From an uncultured Muribaculaceae bacterium (GTDB taxonomy: Bacteria; Bacteroidota; Bacteroidia; Bacteroidales; Muribaculaceae), in the NCBI GenBank assembly GCA_949742535.1, contig CATJQX010000107.1, positions 1 to 37,703 of the forward strand: a DNA stretch of 37,703 nt. Direction: 5' to 3'. The translations under genes and the position numbers were made by a program. Numbering within the stretch: position 1 is the first letter of the stretch; each line of letters starts with the position of its first letter. This document shows, in pieces, positions 1 through 8,801 of this stretch. The notes under the pieces were generated by a model that saw only the letters and a list, made by a program, of their open reading frames with translations, searched no databases and was not told the origin of the DNA.

Positions 1-63
1 CACCCTCAGGCTCCTACCATCTGGAACCATTCTGACAGCATCCTCGCCATCCGGGCAGAAACA

Positions 64-103
64 AGGTGGTGTGTCAAAAATCGCGATTTTTGACACACCA
101 CCT
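64..103. terminator. 40-bp perfect palindrome downstream of rho
   Basis: Positions 64-83 and 84-103 are exact reverse complements with no loop, so either strand can fold into a long hairpin. It lies 58 bases beyond the rho stop codon. The outer part of the arm contains GGTGTGTCA, which recurs in the hairpin at 28265-28304 between htpG and its convergent neighbour. No strong T tract follows on the rho side, so 'terminator or transcript 3' end stabiliser' is an inference from position and shape. Confidence 0.6.
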
Positions 104-160
104 ATCGCGGATGATAACTCCGCTATTTGATGTAGTGTTTATTTATGTTGGTACAAATGG

Positions 161-2287
161 TCAGTCACCCATAGTGCGCAGGAGTTCGTCGTTGTCGTTG
201 GTACGTTCCATCCTGTCTTTGATGAATTCCATGGCTTCGATGGAGTTGCGGTCGGAGAGGAAACGGCGCAGAATCCACATGCGGTTGAGTGTTTCAGGAC
301 GCAGGAGCAGGTCGTCGCGGCGGGTAGAGGAAGCCATTATGTCTACAGCCGGGAAGATGCGTTTGTTGGAAAGTTTGCGGTCAAGCTGCAGCTCCATATT
401 GCCGGTACCCTTGAATTCCTCGAAAATCACCTCATCCATTTTTGATGATGTTTCTGTGAGCGCTGTAGCAATGATGGTGAGCGATCCGCCACCTTCTATG
501 TTACGTGCGGCTCCGAAGAAACGTTTCGGCTTCTGAAGCGCATTGGCATCCACACCGCCTGACAGTATTTTGCCTGATGCCGGCTGTGCTGTGTTGTATG
601 CTCGCGCGAGGCGTGTGATGGAGTCAAGCAGGATCACCACATCGTGTCCGCATTCCACCATGCGTTTTGCTTTCTCCAGCACGATACCTGCTATTTTGAC
701 ATGGCGGTCGGCAGGCTCGTCGAAAGTGGATGCTATCACTTCCGCGTTCACGCTGCGGCTCATGTCTGTAACTTCTTCGGGGCGTTCATCAATGAGCAGT
801 ATCATGATGTATACCTCCGGATGGTTTTCCGCGATGGCGTTTGCGATGTCTTTCAGAAGGATTGTCTTACCTGTTTTGGGGGGAGCCACAATGAGTGCGC
901 GCTGGCCTTTGCCGATCGGGGCGAACATATCGACCACACGTGTCGACAGGTTGTTGGATTTGCCGCCGCAAAGATTGAATTTCTCTTCAGGGAAAAGGGG
1001 AGTGAGATGCTCGAATGGCACTCGGTCGCGGATGAATTCCGGCTGACGGCCGTTGACGCTCAGCGCACGGTCCATCGGGAAGTATTTCTCTCCTTCACGC
1101 GGGGGATTTATGCTGCATTCCACCACATCTCCGGTTTTGAGACCGTACTGTTTTATCTGTGCCTGGGTCACATATACGTCGTCGGGAGAGGTGAGGTAAT
1201 TATAGTCGCTCGAGCGGAGGAATCCGTATCCTTCAGGAGTGATCTCAAGCACTCCTTCGGAATGCAGCAGTCCGGTAAAGCTATATGCGGGAGCTTTGGG
1301 CTGCATCTGCTGTTTCATCTGCTGAGCCTTCTTTTTAGCCTTTTTACCTTTGGGCTCGGGCTGCTGGGCATCGGCAGATGGCTCGCGTATGATGATCGGT
1401 GCGGGAGTATATGGCGCCTGTTCGCGGTCGCGTTGTGAGCGCGGGGTGAAACTTTTTCCGGCTGCGTGCGGGAAGAATGCCCCGAATGATTCATCTACTT
1501 TGCGTCCGAATACGCGCGGCCCGTTGTTGGGGCGCTGTTCGGCGCCATTGTTGCTGCTCTGGGCGTTCTGTGGAGTGAAGACTTTGGGGGTTGCGTTCTG
1601 CGGCTGTCCGTTGTCTGTCTCCTGCAGGGATTGCTGGCCGGCGGCAATGTTGTCTTTGTTGTCTGTGGAAATAGGGTTGTCCTGCGGTGTCTGGAGCAAT
1701 GCTATGGGCTCGGATGTTTCCGGAGATGCTACGGTATCATTCTTTGCAGCAGGCTCTTCTGCCGCAGATGTTTCCTGGACAGGTTTGTTTTCCATTTCAG
1801 GCAACTGCTGGTCGGCGGGTCTGTTCTTGGGTTTCCTCCCTCTCTTTTTGGGAGATGCCGCCTGTGTGCCGTCTTCGCTTGCAGCCGCCGGAGTGTTTTC
1901 TCCGGTGCTTTTATTACCTGTTGATTCCGGAGCGTTCTGGGGAGTGTCAGGTTTGTTGTCGGGAGCTGGGTTGCGTGGTTTGCGACCGCGCTTTTTCGCT
2001 GTCTCCTGAGACGCGGCGGCAGCCTGTTGCGCTGGTTGCGTGTTGTCGGAAGTGTTTTCCACCGTTTCTTTTTCTGTGGCGGCCTGAGACTGGTTTTTTG
2101 GTTTGCGACCACGACGGCGTGGCGTCTCTTCCGTGTCAGTTGCGGCGTAGTTTATAGCTTGTTGGTCAAGAATTTTATAAATCAATTCTTCCCGTTTCGC
2201 AGGATTCGCTTTGTTGATGCCTAATTCTGTAGCAACTGTTTTCAGTTGCTCGTCAGACATGTCATATAATTCCGTGATTGTGAACAT
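161..2287 (-). CDS. rho: transcription termination factor Rho with long disordered insertion
   Basis: Hexameric RNA-dependent ATPase that terminates transcription. The ATG at 2287 is preferred because it begins directly with the Rho N-terminal helical domain (residues 1-45); an in-frame start at 2431 would add 48 unlike residues. Residues about 46-335 are low complexity, rich in Q, N, P, A and K, with three RGRKP AT-hook-like motifs near residues 59, 100 and 149. The cold-shock-like RNA-binding domain follows (about 338-412), then the ATPase core with Walker A PPKTGKT (469-475) and Walker B-type [11 protein letters not shown]. At 708 residues it is far longer than the roughly 420 of E. coli Rho. 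Large insertions are typical of Bacteroidetes Rho; in Bacteroides thetaiotaomicron the disordered region has been linked to phase separation. A leader of about 350 bases lies upstream, compatible with autoregulation (inference). Confidence 0.97.
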   Translation of the reverse strand: MFTITELYDMSDEQLKTVATELGINKANPAKREELIYKILDQQAINYAATDTEETPRRRGRKPKNQSQAATEKETVENTSDNTQPAQQAAAASQETAKKRGRKPRNPAPDNKPDTPQNAPESTGNKSTGENTPAAASEDGTQAASPKKRGRKPKNRPADQQLPEMENKPVQETSAAEEPAAKNDTVASPETSEPIALLQTPQDNPISTDNKDNIAAGQQSLQETDNGQPQNATPKVFTPQNAQSSNNGAEQRPNNGPRVFGRKVDESFGAFFPHAAGKSFTPRSQRDREQAPYTPAPIIIREPSADAQQPEPKGKKAKKKAQQMKQQMQPKAPAYSFTGLLHSEGVLEITPEGYGFLRSSDYNYLTSPDDVYVTQAQIKQYGLKTGDVVECSINPPREGEKYFPMDRALSVNGRQPEFIRDRVPFEHLTPLFPEEKFNLCGGKSNNLSTRVVDMFAPIGKGQRALIVAPPKTGKTILLKDIANAIAENHPEVYIMILLIDERPEEVTDMSRSVNAEVIASTFDEPADRHVKIAGIVLEKAKRMVECGHDVVILLDSITRLARAYNTAQPASGKILSGGVDANALQKPKRFFGAARNIEGGGSLTIIATALTETSSKMDEVIFEEFKGTGNMELQLDRKLSNKRIFPAVDIMASSTRRDDLLLRPETLNRMWILRRFLSDRNSIEAMEFIKDRMERTNDNDELLRTMGD

Positions 2288-2648
2288 AGATTTATGTGTA
2301 ACGGATAAATTTTGAAATGAAAGGGCATACGCACAGAACGCACTCCCTTGCACACAATGATTCTCTTCTGATTTAATTCGGGTCGATATAATGTGACGGC
2401 GTAGGGATTTTATGGGAGAGTGGGCCATCAAACTTGTCTGGTGCCTCTTGAGGCATTAGAGCCGGTGTTTGATTGACTTTTTATTTGCCAGTGGGAACGT
2501 CGGATTTCCTTTCCGTGCCGATTTTGTGAAAACACAGTAGGTGCTATATTAATCAGACTGGCAGACACTTTGCTAAAAGATGCCTTAAAAAAGTTCTTTA
2601 GGGAAAGTTCCGCGTCCCGACGGCCGGACGCTTAAGTTGAAAACGCTG

Positions 2649-2680
2649 CAAAATTAATCGTTTCCATTAAATAAAACAAG
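2649..2680 (-). promoter_or_regulatory. candidate rho promoter
   Basis: On the minus strand, TAATTTTG (plus 2656-2649) matches the Bacteroidetes -7 box TAnnTTTG. CTTG (plus 2680-2677) is a three-of-four match to the -33 TTTG box, with 20 bases between. Transcription would begin near 2642, giving rho an untranslated leader of about 355 bases. This rests on motif and spacing only. Confidence 0.5.
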
Positions 2681-2886
2681 AATTGCCGCAAAAAGTTTTT
2701 GAAAATGTGGAAAACAATCCTGCTTTTCCAAACAAACGGCTCTTTGTCGTGGGAAGCTGGCTGTCAAGATGCATCGGCTATTCTTTTCGCCAAATATTAT
2801 GTGTATATTTGGCTCACATAATTGGCTTCGCCACCGCGAACCGCCCTGCGGGCGACTTTCGCTATTATGTTTCGCCGAATATTTGT

Positions 2887-2894
2887 TATATTTG
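2887..2894 (+). promoter_or_regulatory. -7 box for the thiE-like / kdsB / M16 operon
   Basis: TATATTTG matches TAnnTTTG and lies 23 bases before the ATG at 2918, so the leader would be very short. No good TTTG is found 19-21 bases upstream; the nearest is TTTC at 2870 with short spacing. A second TATATTTG at 2804-2811 could be an alternative upstream promoter. Confidence 0.45.
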
Positions 2895-2917
2895 CAGTCA
2901 TTAAAAAGCAGTAGACG

Positions 2918-3547
2918 ATGTTACAATTTATAACTACAGTATCTTCCCGCTTCTCTGTTTTGGAAGAAGTACAGATGGTTCTTGAAGGAGGATGCCGCTG
3001 GATTCAGCTTGCACAGAGCGGATTCGCGGGTGATGAAAGCGCCATACGTGATGTGGCGATGGAGATCGTGCCTATGTGCCAGGAAAAAGAGGCATTCTTT
3101 ATTATAGAGGATGATCTTGATCTGGTGGAGGAGATGAAGGTGCACGGGCTTTTCATGCACGACAATTCGCGGGCAAGCGTCATGGCGGCGCGTGAACGTC
3201 TCGGGGCGAATGCTGTGATCGGTGTCTGGGCGCATTCATATGACGAGATTAAGAATCTTGCCGGCCTTGATGTGGATTATGTGACGGTGCCATCCCCAGA
3301 GAAATCAGATGACCGTGATACATTTTATAAAGATTTGGCACAAAAAATTATAGCAGACAACATAGGGTTCCATATAGTGGCTGCCGGTGAATTTGCTTCT
3401 GAAAGCCTTGTGGAGCTTTTCAAGGCCGGGGTCGCCGGTGTGGCGATGTCTGGTGAGCTGGTCGGGCAGGATAATCCTGTGGCGGCAACTGTCGCAGTGC
3501 TTGATGAACTCGGAAAGGCGCGTGCGGCGGCGGATGCACCGGTGTAA
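2918..3547 (+). CDS. divergent thiamine phosphate synthase (ThiE)-like protein
   Basis: A 209-residue TIM-barrel protein resembling ThiE, which joins HMP-pyrophosphate to thiazole phosphate. Family landmarks are present but altered: the substrate strand usually reading QLRxK is QLAQ (residues 30-33), the segment usually reading LIINDR is FIIEDDLD (61-68), and the HLGQ position reads FMHD (79-82). The later GVWAHSYDE segment and the C-terminal GVAGVAMSGE phosphate-loop region are recognisable. Loss of the usual arginine and asparagine suggests changed or lost activity (inference). No other thiamine gene is nearby; it heads a tight run with kdsB (21-base gap) and the M16 homologue. It could be another TIM-barrel phosphate-binding enzyme, so no gene symbol is given. 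Confidence 0.75.
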   Translation: MLQFITTVSSRFSVLEEVQMVLEGGCRWIQLAQSGFAGDESAIRDVAMEIVPMCQEKEAFFIIEDDLDLVEEMKVHGLFMHDNSRASVMAARERLGANAVIGVWAHSYDEIKNLAGLDVDYVTVPSPEKSDDRDTFYKDLAQKIIADNIGFHIVAAGEFASESLVELFKAGVAGVAMSGELVGQDNPVAATVAVLDELGKARAAADAPV

Positions 3548-3568
3548 AAATCTTTATAAAGACATAGA

Positions 3569-4333
3569 ATGGAAAGACAGATAAAGTTCGTAGGTATCAT
3601 ACCTGCCCGATATGCATCCACGAGATTTCCCGGCAAACCGTTGGCGATGCTCGGGGAGATGCCGATGATAGAGCGTGTGTACCGCAGGGTTTCGGCAGTG
3701 TTGCCCGAGGTTTGGGTTGCTACAGATGACAGCAGGATAGAGACGGCTGTGAAATCTTTTGGTGGAAATGTGGTGATGACCTCTCCCGATCACCGTAGCG
3801 GTACCGACCGTTGCCGTGAAGCATACGAATTGTGCGGGAGCGATGCCGATGTGATTATCAATATCCAGGGTGACGAACCATTCATAGATCCGTCGCAACT
3901 GAGGCAGATCATGGACTGTTTCGCTGACGATGCGACACAGATCGCGACGCTCGTGCGTCCCTTTCCTGCTGATGGAGGCTATGAGGCTCTCGAAAATCCC
4001 AATTCACCTAAAGTAGCGGTGGATGCCAATGGGTTCGCGATGCTTTTCAGCAGATCTGTGATTCCGTATCTCCGTGGCGTGGAGCGGGAGCTGTGGCCGT
4101 CGCATATGCAGTATTATACCCATATCGGCATGTATGCCTATAGGGCTGATGTGCTCGGACGCATAACAGCATTGCCGCAGTCGTCGCTTGAGATAGCGGA
4201 GTCGCTCGAACAGTTGCGCTGGCTCCAGAACGGCTACCGTATAAAGGTTGCGGTAAGCGATTGCAAGACTATCGGGATAGATACTCCGGCAGATCTCGCG
4301 GCCGCTTTGGATTACTTAAAAACACTCTCCTGA
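3569..4333 (+). CDS. kdsB: 3-deoxy-manno-octulosonate cytidylyltransferase
   Basis: CMP-Kdo synthetase activates Kdo with CTP in the cytoplasm for assembly of the LPS inner core. The 254-residue length is normal. The nucleotide-binding start IIPARYASTRFPGKPL (residues 9-24) is diagnostic, followed by VWVATDDSRI, SGTDR and the metal/substrate motif NIQGDEPFI. The C-terminal half contains the Kdo-binding segments with HIGMYAYR and LEIAESLEQLRWL. It follows the ThiE-like gene by 21 bases and precedes the M16 homologue by 13 bases, so the three probably share a transcript. Confidence 0.97.
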   Translation: MERQIKFVGIIPARYASTRFPGKPLAMLGEMPMIERVYRRVSAVLPEVWVATDDSRIETAVKSFGGNVVMTSPDHRSGTDRCREAYELCGSDADVIINIQGDEPFIDPSQLRQIMDCFADDATQIATLVRPFPADGGYEALENPNSPKVAVDANGFAMLFSRSVIPYLRGVERELWPSHMQYYTHIGMYAYRADVLGRITALPQSSLEIAESLEQLRWLQNGYRIKVAVSDCKTIGIDTPADLAAALDYLKTLS

Positions 4334-4346
4334 TATATCGTTGCTT

Positions 4347-5627
4347 ATGGAACCGGACCGGATCAATGCACCGGAAATAAGGCAGATCGAAGCGAAACAG
4401 TTGCCTGAAGTTACAAGAACATTGCTTTCAAACGGTGTGGAGCTTGTGCTGCTTGACAGTGGTGTGCAGCCAGTGAACCGCATCACATTCTGTTGGGATG
4501 CGGGGAGTGTTGACGTTGAAGATTGCGCGGCATACAACCTGATGTGCCAGATGCTTACAGAGGGTACCGATAGTCGTGGCGGGGCAGAGATTTCAGATAT
4601 CTTCGAGACTTGCGGCGCATGGGTAAATGTGGATGCCGGACAGCATGCCACACTATTCAACATCTATATGCTGAACCATACGGCCGATGAGATATTGCCG
4701 GTTGTAGGGGAGATAATAGAGCGCGCGTCATTTCCTGATGAAACGCTTGCCCCTCTGAAAGAGAAACGGGCATCCGCCGCGGAACTGTCTTTAAAAAAGG
4801 TGAAGACGCTCGCGCAGATTGGCTCCAATATACTGGCTTTCGGTGAGAATCATCCGAGAAGCAGATTCGTCAACGGAGAGGAATACCGGAAGGTGACGCG
4901 TGACGATGTGGCAATGATGTACCGTAGGTTAATAAAAGGGAGAGTGCCGAAGGTCTATGTCTGCGGTATGATCGGTGAGGAACTTCTTGACAAGATCAAG
5001 CGCATGGTGTGTGGCATACATTTCGACTGCAACGGAATTACACGCCGTATTCTGCCACCAGATCCTGCTCCTTCTGAAGCCGTCCGGCATGTGCAGCTGG
5101 AAGGATCCCTGCAGACAGCATTGCGAGTGACAATACCGGCGATCCCTATGGAACATCCCGATTATCATCTGCTGAAGGTGACGGTTTTTGCCCTGGGGGG
5201 ATATTTCGGCAGCAGACTCATGAGTGTGATAAGGGAGGAGAAAGGATACACTTATGGAATTTCAGCCGTGTTGTCATCATATGTTGAAGGGTCGTTCATC
5301 AACATAGCGTGCGAGTCCGACAACCGGTATCTCGAAGATGTCAAGCGTGAAATACGCAATGAGATAGAGCGTCTCGCGACTAATCCGCCCGATGATGAGG
5401 AGCTGGGAATAATACGCAATACCATGATGAGCCAGATCGCAAATATGTTTGACTCTCCGTTCTCAATAATGGACCATTGGATTTTCATTGACAGTTTCGG
5501 GCCGGAGGCTAACAATACGGCCGAACGCATGAAACTGCTTCATACCATAACGCCGGAACAGATAGCCGCCACCGCCAGGAAGTACATTGCTGGCGCATCC
5601 TGGCTTGTGGCTTCGGCAGGCGGATGA
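4347..5627 (+). CDS. M16 (insulinase/pitrilysin) family protein lacking the HXXEH zinc motif
   Basis: A 426-residue protein with the two-lobe layout of M16B peptidases. The ATG at 4347 is chosen over a TTG two codons earlier. Where active members carry HXXEH, this protein reads YNLMC (residues 63-67), so zinc cannot be bound there. The C-terminal lobe keeps the Arg...Tyr pair, REEKGYTY (R296 and Y303), which in this superfamily contacts substrate in the partner lobe. This pattern, no zinc site but an intact R/Y pair, is that of the non-catalytic partner in heterodimeric M16 enzymes; a catalytic partner would have to be encoded elsewhere. It is the last gene of the ThiE-like/kdsB run and ends 26 bases from the convergent DUF3943 gene. 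Confidence 0.85.
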   Translation: MEPDRINAPEIRQIEAKQLPEVTRTLLSNGVELVLLDSGVQPVNRITFCWDAGSVDVEDCAAYNLMCQMLTEGTDSRGGAEISDIFETCGAWVNVDAGQHATLFNIYMLNHTADEILPVVGEIIERASFPDETLAPLKEKRASAAELSLKKVKTLAQIGSNILAFGENHPRSRFVNGEEYRKVTRDDVAMMYRRLIKGRVPKVYVCGMIGEELLDKIKRMVCGIHFDCNGITRRILPPDPAPSEAVRHVQLEGSLQTALRVTIPAIPMEHPDYHLLKVTVFALGGYFGSRLMSVIREEKGYTYGISAVLSSYVEGSFINIACESDNRYLEDVKREIRNEIERLATNPPDDEELGIIRNTMMSQIANMFDSPFSIMDHWIFIDSFGPEANNTAERMKLLHTITPEQIAATARKYIAGASWLVASAGG

Positions 5628-5653
5628 CGGATAAGCAGGGGTATGCCATCCTG

Positions 5654-6658
5654 TCAGAATGTCGCTGAAAATGAGATTCCGAGCGATGGGGAATATCCGG
5701 GAGCCGGATTCGGTATGAGCAGTGGCTGCGACTGGAGGCATCCCGGTCCTATGGTGCGGCATGTGCCGGGGCTTAGCCACCCGATCACTTCATTTACCGG
5801 ATCCAGGAAAAATGCGAGTATGTGTCCGATATAGGGGGATCCTAAAATTTCATAATTCCGGTCGACTATCAGGCGCTTAAGGCGATAAAATCCTTCGCCG
5901 ATCACACTGCCTACGAGAGGCGTGACGAAAAGATCCTGATATGACGGTCTTTCCATACATGCCTCAATGCCGAATTCCCATCCGACTGTGGAAATCAAGG
6001 CGCTGTAGAGCATCGACTGCCAGAAATTGAATCCGCAGGTGCGGGCGCACATGAAATACGCGGCTCCCGCATAAGGATGGAGCACCCAGTTGAACATGAA
6101 CTTGTCGTGATCCCATTCCGGACCTTTTTTGAAAATATTACGGAACCATCTTTTATAGAACGGCACGCCAGTGATGTCGGCACGGTTCCATGCCGTGGCA
6201 TCCTCAGGGAGGCATTCAAGCACGAACAGTGTGGCTATATAGGCGCCGGTCACCACGGAAGTGTTTATCCACATGCCGTGCCACCAGGGGTCGCTCCCGG
6301 TCCATGACAGCGGCTGGGAATAAATGGAGCGCGGGCGTCCTTCTATAATGGCGATAGTGTCGCGGGAACTGTATGGCGCGTCAACTCCCAATTTTGGCGC
6401 TTCCGGTGGGTCATAAGACTCTTCTTGCGCGATCTCTTCTGGAGTGTTTGTGTCGATAATGCTTGTGGCAGGCTCATTTTCTATAATAAGCGGTGAAATA
6501 GAGTCAGCTTGCGCCTCCTGTGTCGCAATTTCGGGCGATACGCCCACTATAGAGTCCGATGGTTCCCCAGCATGTGACACTCCGCCACATACGGAAAGTA
6601 ATACCAGTGTAAAACAGCCTGGTATGATGCTTCTGATATAGTCAATATGGGTATTCAT
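5654..6658 (-). CDS. DUF3943 family envelope protein
   Basis: A 334-residue protein with an N-terminal signal peptide (hydrophobic stretch about 13-30, likely cut after SHA) and then a low-complexity acidic linker to about residue 90. The conserved core has the features I associate with DUF3943: a DHDKFMFNWVLHPYAGAAY segment, then CGFNFWQS, STVGWEFGIEA, PSYQDLFVTPLVGSVIGE and a terminal Phe. The aromatic C-terminal residue and secretion signal suggest an envelope location, possibly the outer membrane (inference). No catalytic function is known to me. It is transcribed alone, convergent with the M16 gene and divergent from the LolC/E-type permease. Confidence 0.8.
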   Translation of the reverse strand: MNTHIDYIRSIIPGCFTLVLLSVCGGVSHAGEPSDSIVGVSPEIATQEAQADSISPLIIENEPATSIIDTNTPEEIAQEESYDPPEAPKLGVDAPYSSRDTIAIIEGRPRSIYSQPLSWTGSDPWWHGMWINTSVVTGAYIATLFVLECLPEDATAWNRADITGVPFYKRWFRNIFKKGPEWDHDKFMFNWVLHPYAGAAYFMCARTCGFNFWQSMLYSALISTVGWEFGIEACMERPSYQDLFVTPLVGSVIGEGFYRLKRLIVDRNYEILGSPYIGHILAFFLDPVNEVIGWLSPGTCRTIGPGCLQSQPLLIPNPAPGYSPSLGISFSATF

Positions 6659-6711
6659 CTGTTGAAACGTTAATTATTTACATTATTAACAAAACAACAA
6701 GCATCTTTGAT

Positions 6712-6743
6712 TTTGTAGGTTACATTAAATATTCGTAGCTTTG
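6712..6743 (+). promoter_or_regulatory. promoter of the LolC/E-type permease
   Basis: TTTG at 6712-6715 and TAGCTTTG at 6736-6743 match both Bacteroidetes promoter boxes exactly, with an ideal 20-base spacing. The start of transcription would be near 6750, about 40 bases before the ATG. Confidence 0.75.
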
Positions 6744-6791
6744 TTCATGATTACGGTGGCGCAGGTGTTTTTTATGTATTTAAGGTGAAAT

Positions 6792-8051
6792 ATGTCAGTC
6801 AGTTCATTTATAAGCAATCGTCTTTCGCTCAGGGATGGCAGGAACCGGAAATTCTCGCCGGCCATAATCGTGGCCATTGCGGGAGTTGCCATGGCTTTTT
6901 TCGTGATGATGCTTTCAATAGCTGTCGTCGGAGGCTTCAAAAGCGAGATAACCCGTAAGATCATGGGATTCGACGCCCAGATAAGCATCATGCCGTTGCA
7001 GGCTTTTTATGGTTCCGATAATAAAGGCATGACATATGAGGAGGGTATTAAACAGGCGGTGGAGGATGCGGGAGCACGCTGTGGTATAGACAACGGTCTG
7101 TCTGTGGCATTGTCGGTGTCAGAGACAGGAATGCTGAAGACTGCCGATAATTTTCAGGGATTGGAATTCAGGGCGTTCGGAGAGGTGCTTGATGACGCTT
7201 TTATGAAATCTGTATTGAAGGAAGGCAGACTGGTGGCCGATTCTGTGCCGAACGGCATTGTGATATCTCAGAAAACAGCTGCTCGCCTCGGCCTTTCCCT
7301 TGATGATAAAGTAGACGCATATTTTACCAAGGATGGTATCGTCAGGCCACGTCGTTTCCAGGTTTCAGGTATTTATTCAAGCGGTTTCGGGGATTATGAC
7401 GAGGCGATAGTTTTTGCTCCTTATGTCACGATAGCGAAACTGCACGGGTTTGATGCCGGTAGGGGAGACCGTCTGGAGATAAGCGGTCTTGGTGTGGGCG
7501 CGATCGCGCCGTTTGCCCATGAACTTCAGAGTGCGCTGATGGATGCTTATGGCGATGGCCGTATATCAGAGGCGATGGCTGTAAACAGCGTGCTGACTAC
7601 TGGAGCCGCATATTTCAACTGGCTTGCATTGCTTGACACGAATGTGGTGGTAATTTTGATTCTGATGGGTTGTGTGAGCGGTTTTATGCTGATAACCTGC
7701 GTGATAATCCTCATATTGCAACGGGTCAGGATGGTTGGCATCCTGAAATCGGTAGGCGCATGCGACAGCCAGATAAGGGGGATCTTCATGCGGCTTGGAG
7801 CAAGGGTCATATTCTCCGGTCTGGCAATCGGTAATGTGCTCGGCCTGCTCGTGATCTGGATCCAGGCTCGTTGGCATCTGCTGCCGCTTGATCCGGAGTC
7901 GTATTATCTCACATCTGTGCCGGTCGAATTCAACTTATGGAGCTGGCTCGCATTGAATGCGGGTATAATTGTGCTGTCATATGCCCTTATGCTTCTGCCG
8001 GCCGGCATGATAAGCCGTCTGTCGCCTGTAAAGATTCTTCGATTCGAGTGA
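6792..8051 (+). CDS. ABC transporter permease of the LolC/LolE (FtsX) type
   Basis: A 419-residue inner-membrane permease resembling lipoprotein-releasing permeases. One N-terminal membrane segment (about 25-48) is followed by a large periplasmic domain and three C-terminal segments, starting VVVILILMGCVSGFML. The cytoplasmic motif ILQRVRMVGILKSVGACDSQIRGIF, between membrane segments, is the typical FtsX/LolE coupling region. In the Lol system such permeases extract lipoproteins from the inner membrane for transfer to LolA. No ATPase partner (LolD) is in the window, so it must pair with one encoded elsewhere. It has its own promoter and terminator and stands as a single-gene unit. Confidence 0.88.
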   Translation: MSVSSFISNRLSLRDGRNRKFSPAIIVAIAGVAMAFFVMMLSIAVVGGFKSEITRKIMGFDAQISIMPLQAFYGSDNKGMTYEEGIKQAVEDAGARCGIDNGLSVALSVSETGMLKTADNFQGLEFRAFGEVLDDAFMKSVLKEGRLVADSVPNGIVISQKTAARLGLSLDDKVDAYFTKDGIVRPRRFQVSGIYSSGFGDYDEAIVFAPYVTIAKLHGFDAGRGDRLEISGLGVGAIAPFAHELQSALMDAYGDGRISEAMAVNSVLTTGAAYFNWLALLDTNVVVILILMGCVSGFMLITCVIILILQRVRMVGILKSVGACDSQIRGIFMRLGARVIFSGLAIGNVLGLLVIWIQARWHLLPLDPESYYLTSVPVEFNLWSWLALNAGIIVLSYALMLLPAGMISRLSPVKILRFE

Positions 8052-8065
8052 TGCGGCAGTAATAT

Positions 8066-8090
8066 CACCTGCGGCTGCGGGTGTTTTTTT
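8066..8090 (+). terminator. intrinsic terminator after the permease gene
   Basis: A 7-bp stem (CACCTGC pairing with GCGGGTG, one G-T pair) with a GGCT tetraloop is followed directly by seven T residues at 8084-8090, starting 14 bases after the stop codon. Confidence 0.85.
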
Positions 8091-8241
8091 AACCTTTGCC
8101 AGTATTGCGTCAGACTTTTTGGCTATATTTTTGTTATAAGATCAAGAGACTCCTGCTCAGGTCTTTCGGCGATTGATGTCAGGGGCGGTTCTCTTGACGT
8201 CCGTTTAAAAATTTTTAAATGAACGCTAATAAAAAAATAAT

Positions 8242-8249
8242 TATCTTTG
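8242..8249 (+). promoter_or_regulatory. -7 box upstream of rsfS-ftsH
   Basis: TATCTTTG matches TAnnTTTG about 80 bases before the rsfS ATG; the -33 region is A/T-rich without a clean TTTG. Another possible -7 box, TATTTTTG, lies at 8126-8133. Between the two is an inverted repeat, TCAAGAGA at 8142-8149 and TCTCTTGA at 8190-8197, of unknown role. Confidence 0.45.
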
Positions 8250-8328
8250 CATCTTGAAAAAAAGTTCCTGAGCCGCATGCAGGTTAGTTTACAATGATTG
8301 TCAGGGACTGAAAAATTATTTATCACGA

Positions 8329-8727
8329 ATGTCAGAAACAGCAGTAAAAAATACAGAGACCACGACACGGGAGGCTGCAGCATCTCCCCGTTCGCTTATA
8401 GTAGAAGCAATACAGAATAAGAAAGGAAAGGGGATCACTATAATGGATCTTAGCCGTATAGAGTCTGCCCCGGCACACGAGTTTATAATATGCGAGGGAC
8501 GCACACCTCAGCAAGTGGCTGCGATTGCAGACAACGTGCGTGAGGAGCTTCTTGAGAAAGCCCATATAAAGCCGTATAATTACGACGGTTACCGCAATGC
8601 GAGCTGGGTCGTGATCGATTATGGCTCAACGCTTGTACATGTGTTTGTTCCCGAGCAACGCAACCTGTATAATCTGGAAGAGCTTTGGAGCGATTCACTG
8701 ATAGCCGAGATACCCGATCTTGACTGA
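8329..8727 (+). CDS. rsfS: ribosome silencing factor RsfS (Iojap family)
   Basis: RsfS binds ribosomal protein uL14 on the 50S subunit and blocks subunit joining when nutrients are scarce. The 132-residue length is normal. After a short polar N-terminus, the Iojap fold shows the segments KGKGITIMDLSRIESAPAHEFIICEG, ADNVREELLE and the conserved NASWVVIDYGSTLVHVFVPEQRNLYNLEELW. It lies 74 bases upstream of ftsH; the pair is likely co-transcribed. Confidence 0.95.
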   Translation: MSETAVKNTETTTREAAASPRSLIVEAIQNKKGKGITIMDLSRIESAPAHEFIICEGRTPQQVAAIADNVREELLEKAHIKPYNYDGYRNASWVVIDYGSTLVHVFVPEQRNLYNLEELWSDSLIAEIPDLD

Positions 8728-8801
8728 GCGGCATGTCTCAATGAGGGGTCTTTCAGGATTCATATACATCATCACATCATATCCCAGAATTTCAATCAGA
8801 C

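Larger units (their letters stand above)
2288..2917. other. 630-base divergent intergenic region between rho and the thiE-like gene
   Basis: No convincing gene is seen. The rho side holds its probable leader and promoter (2649-2680). The right half holds two imperfect copies of a block starting TTTCGCC and ending in a -7-like TATATTTG, at about 2785-2813 and 2870-2897. Between them lies a nested hairpin at 2836-2862, with an outer GCGAA/TTCGC stem and an inner CGCCC/GGGCG stem. The second TATATTTG is well placed to serve the downstream gene. Confidence 0.6.

Noticed and set aside
644-1438. Plus-strand open frames opposite rho, including one of 264 codons
   Set aside because: They overlap the conserved RNA-binding and ATPase parts of rho and have Cys/Phe-rich, non-protein-like composition.
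2683-2904. 73-codon frame with a TTG start in the rho/thiE-like intergenic region
   Set aside because: It runs through the hairpin and both promoter-like blocks, lacks an ATG start and resembles no family.
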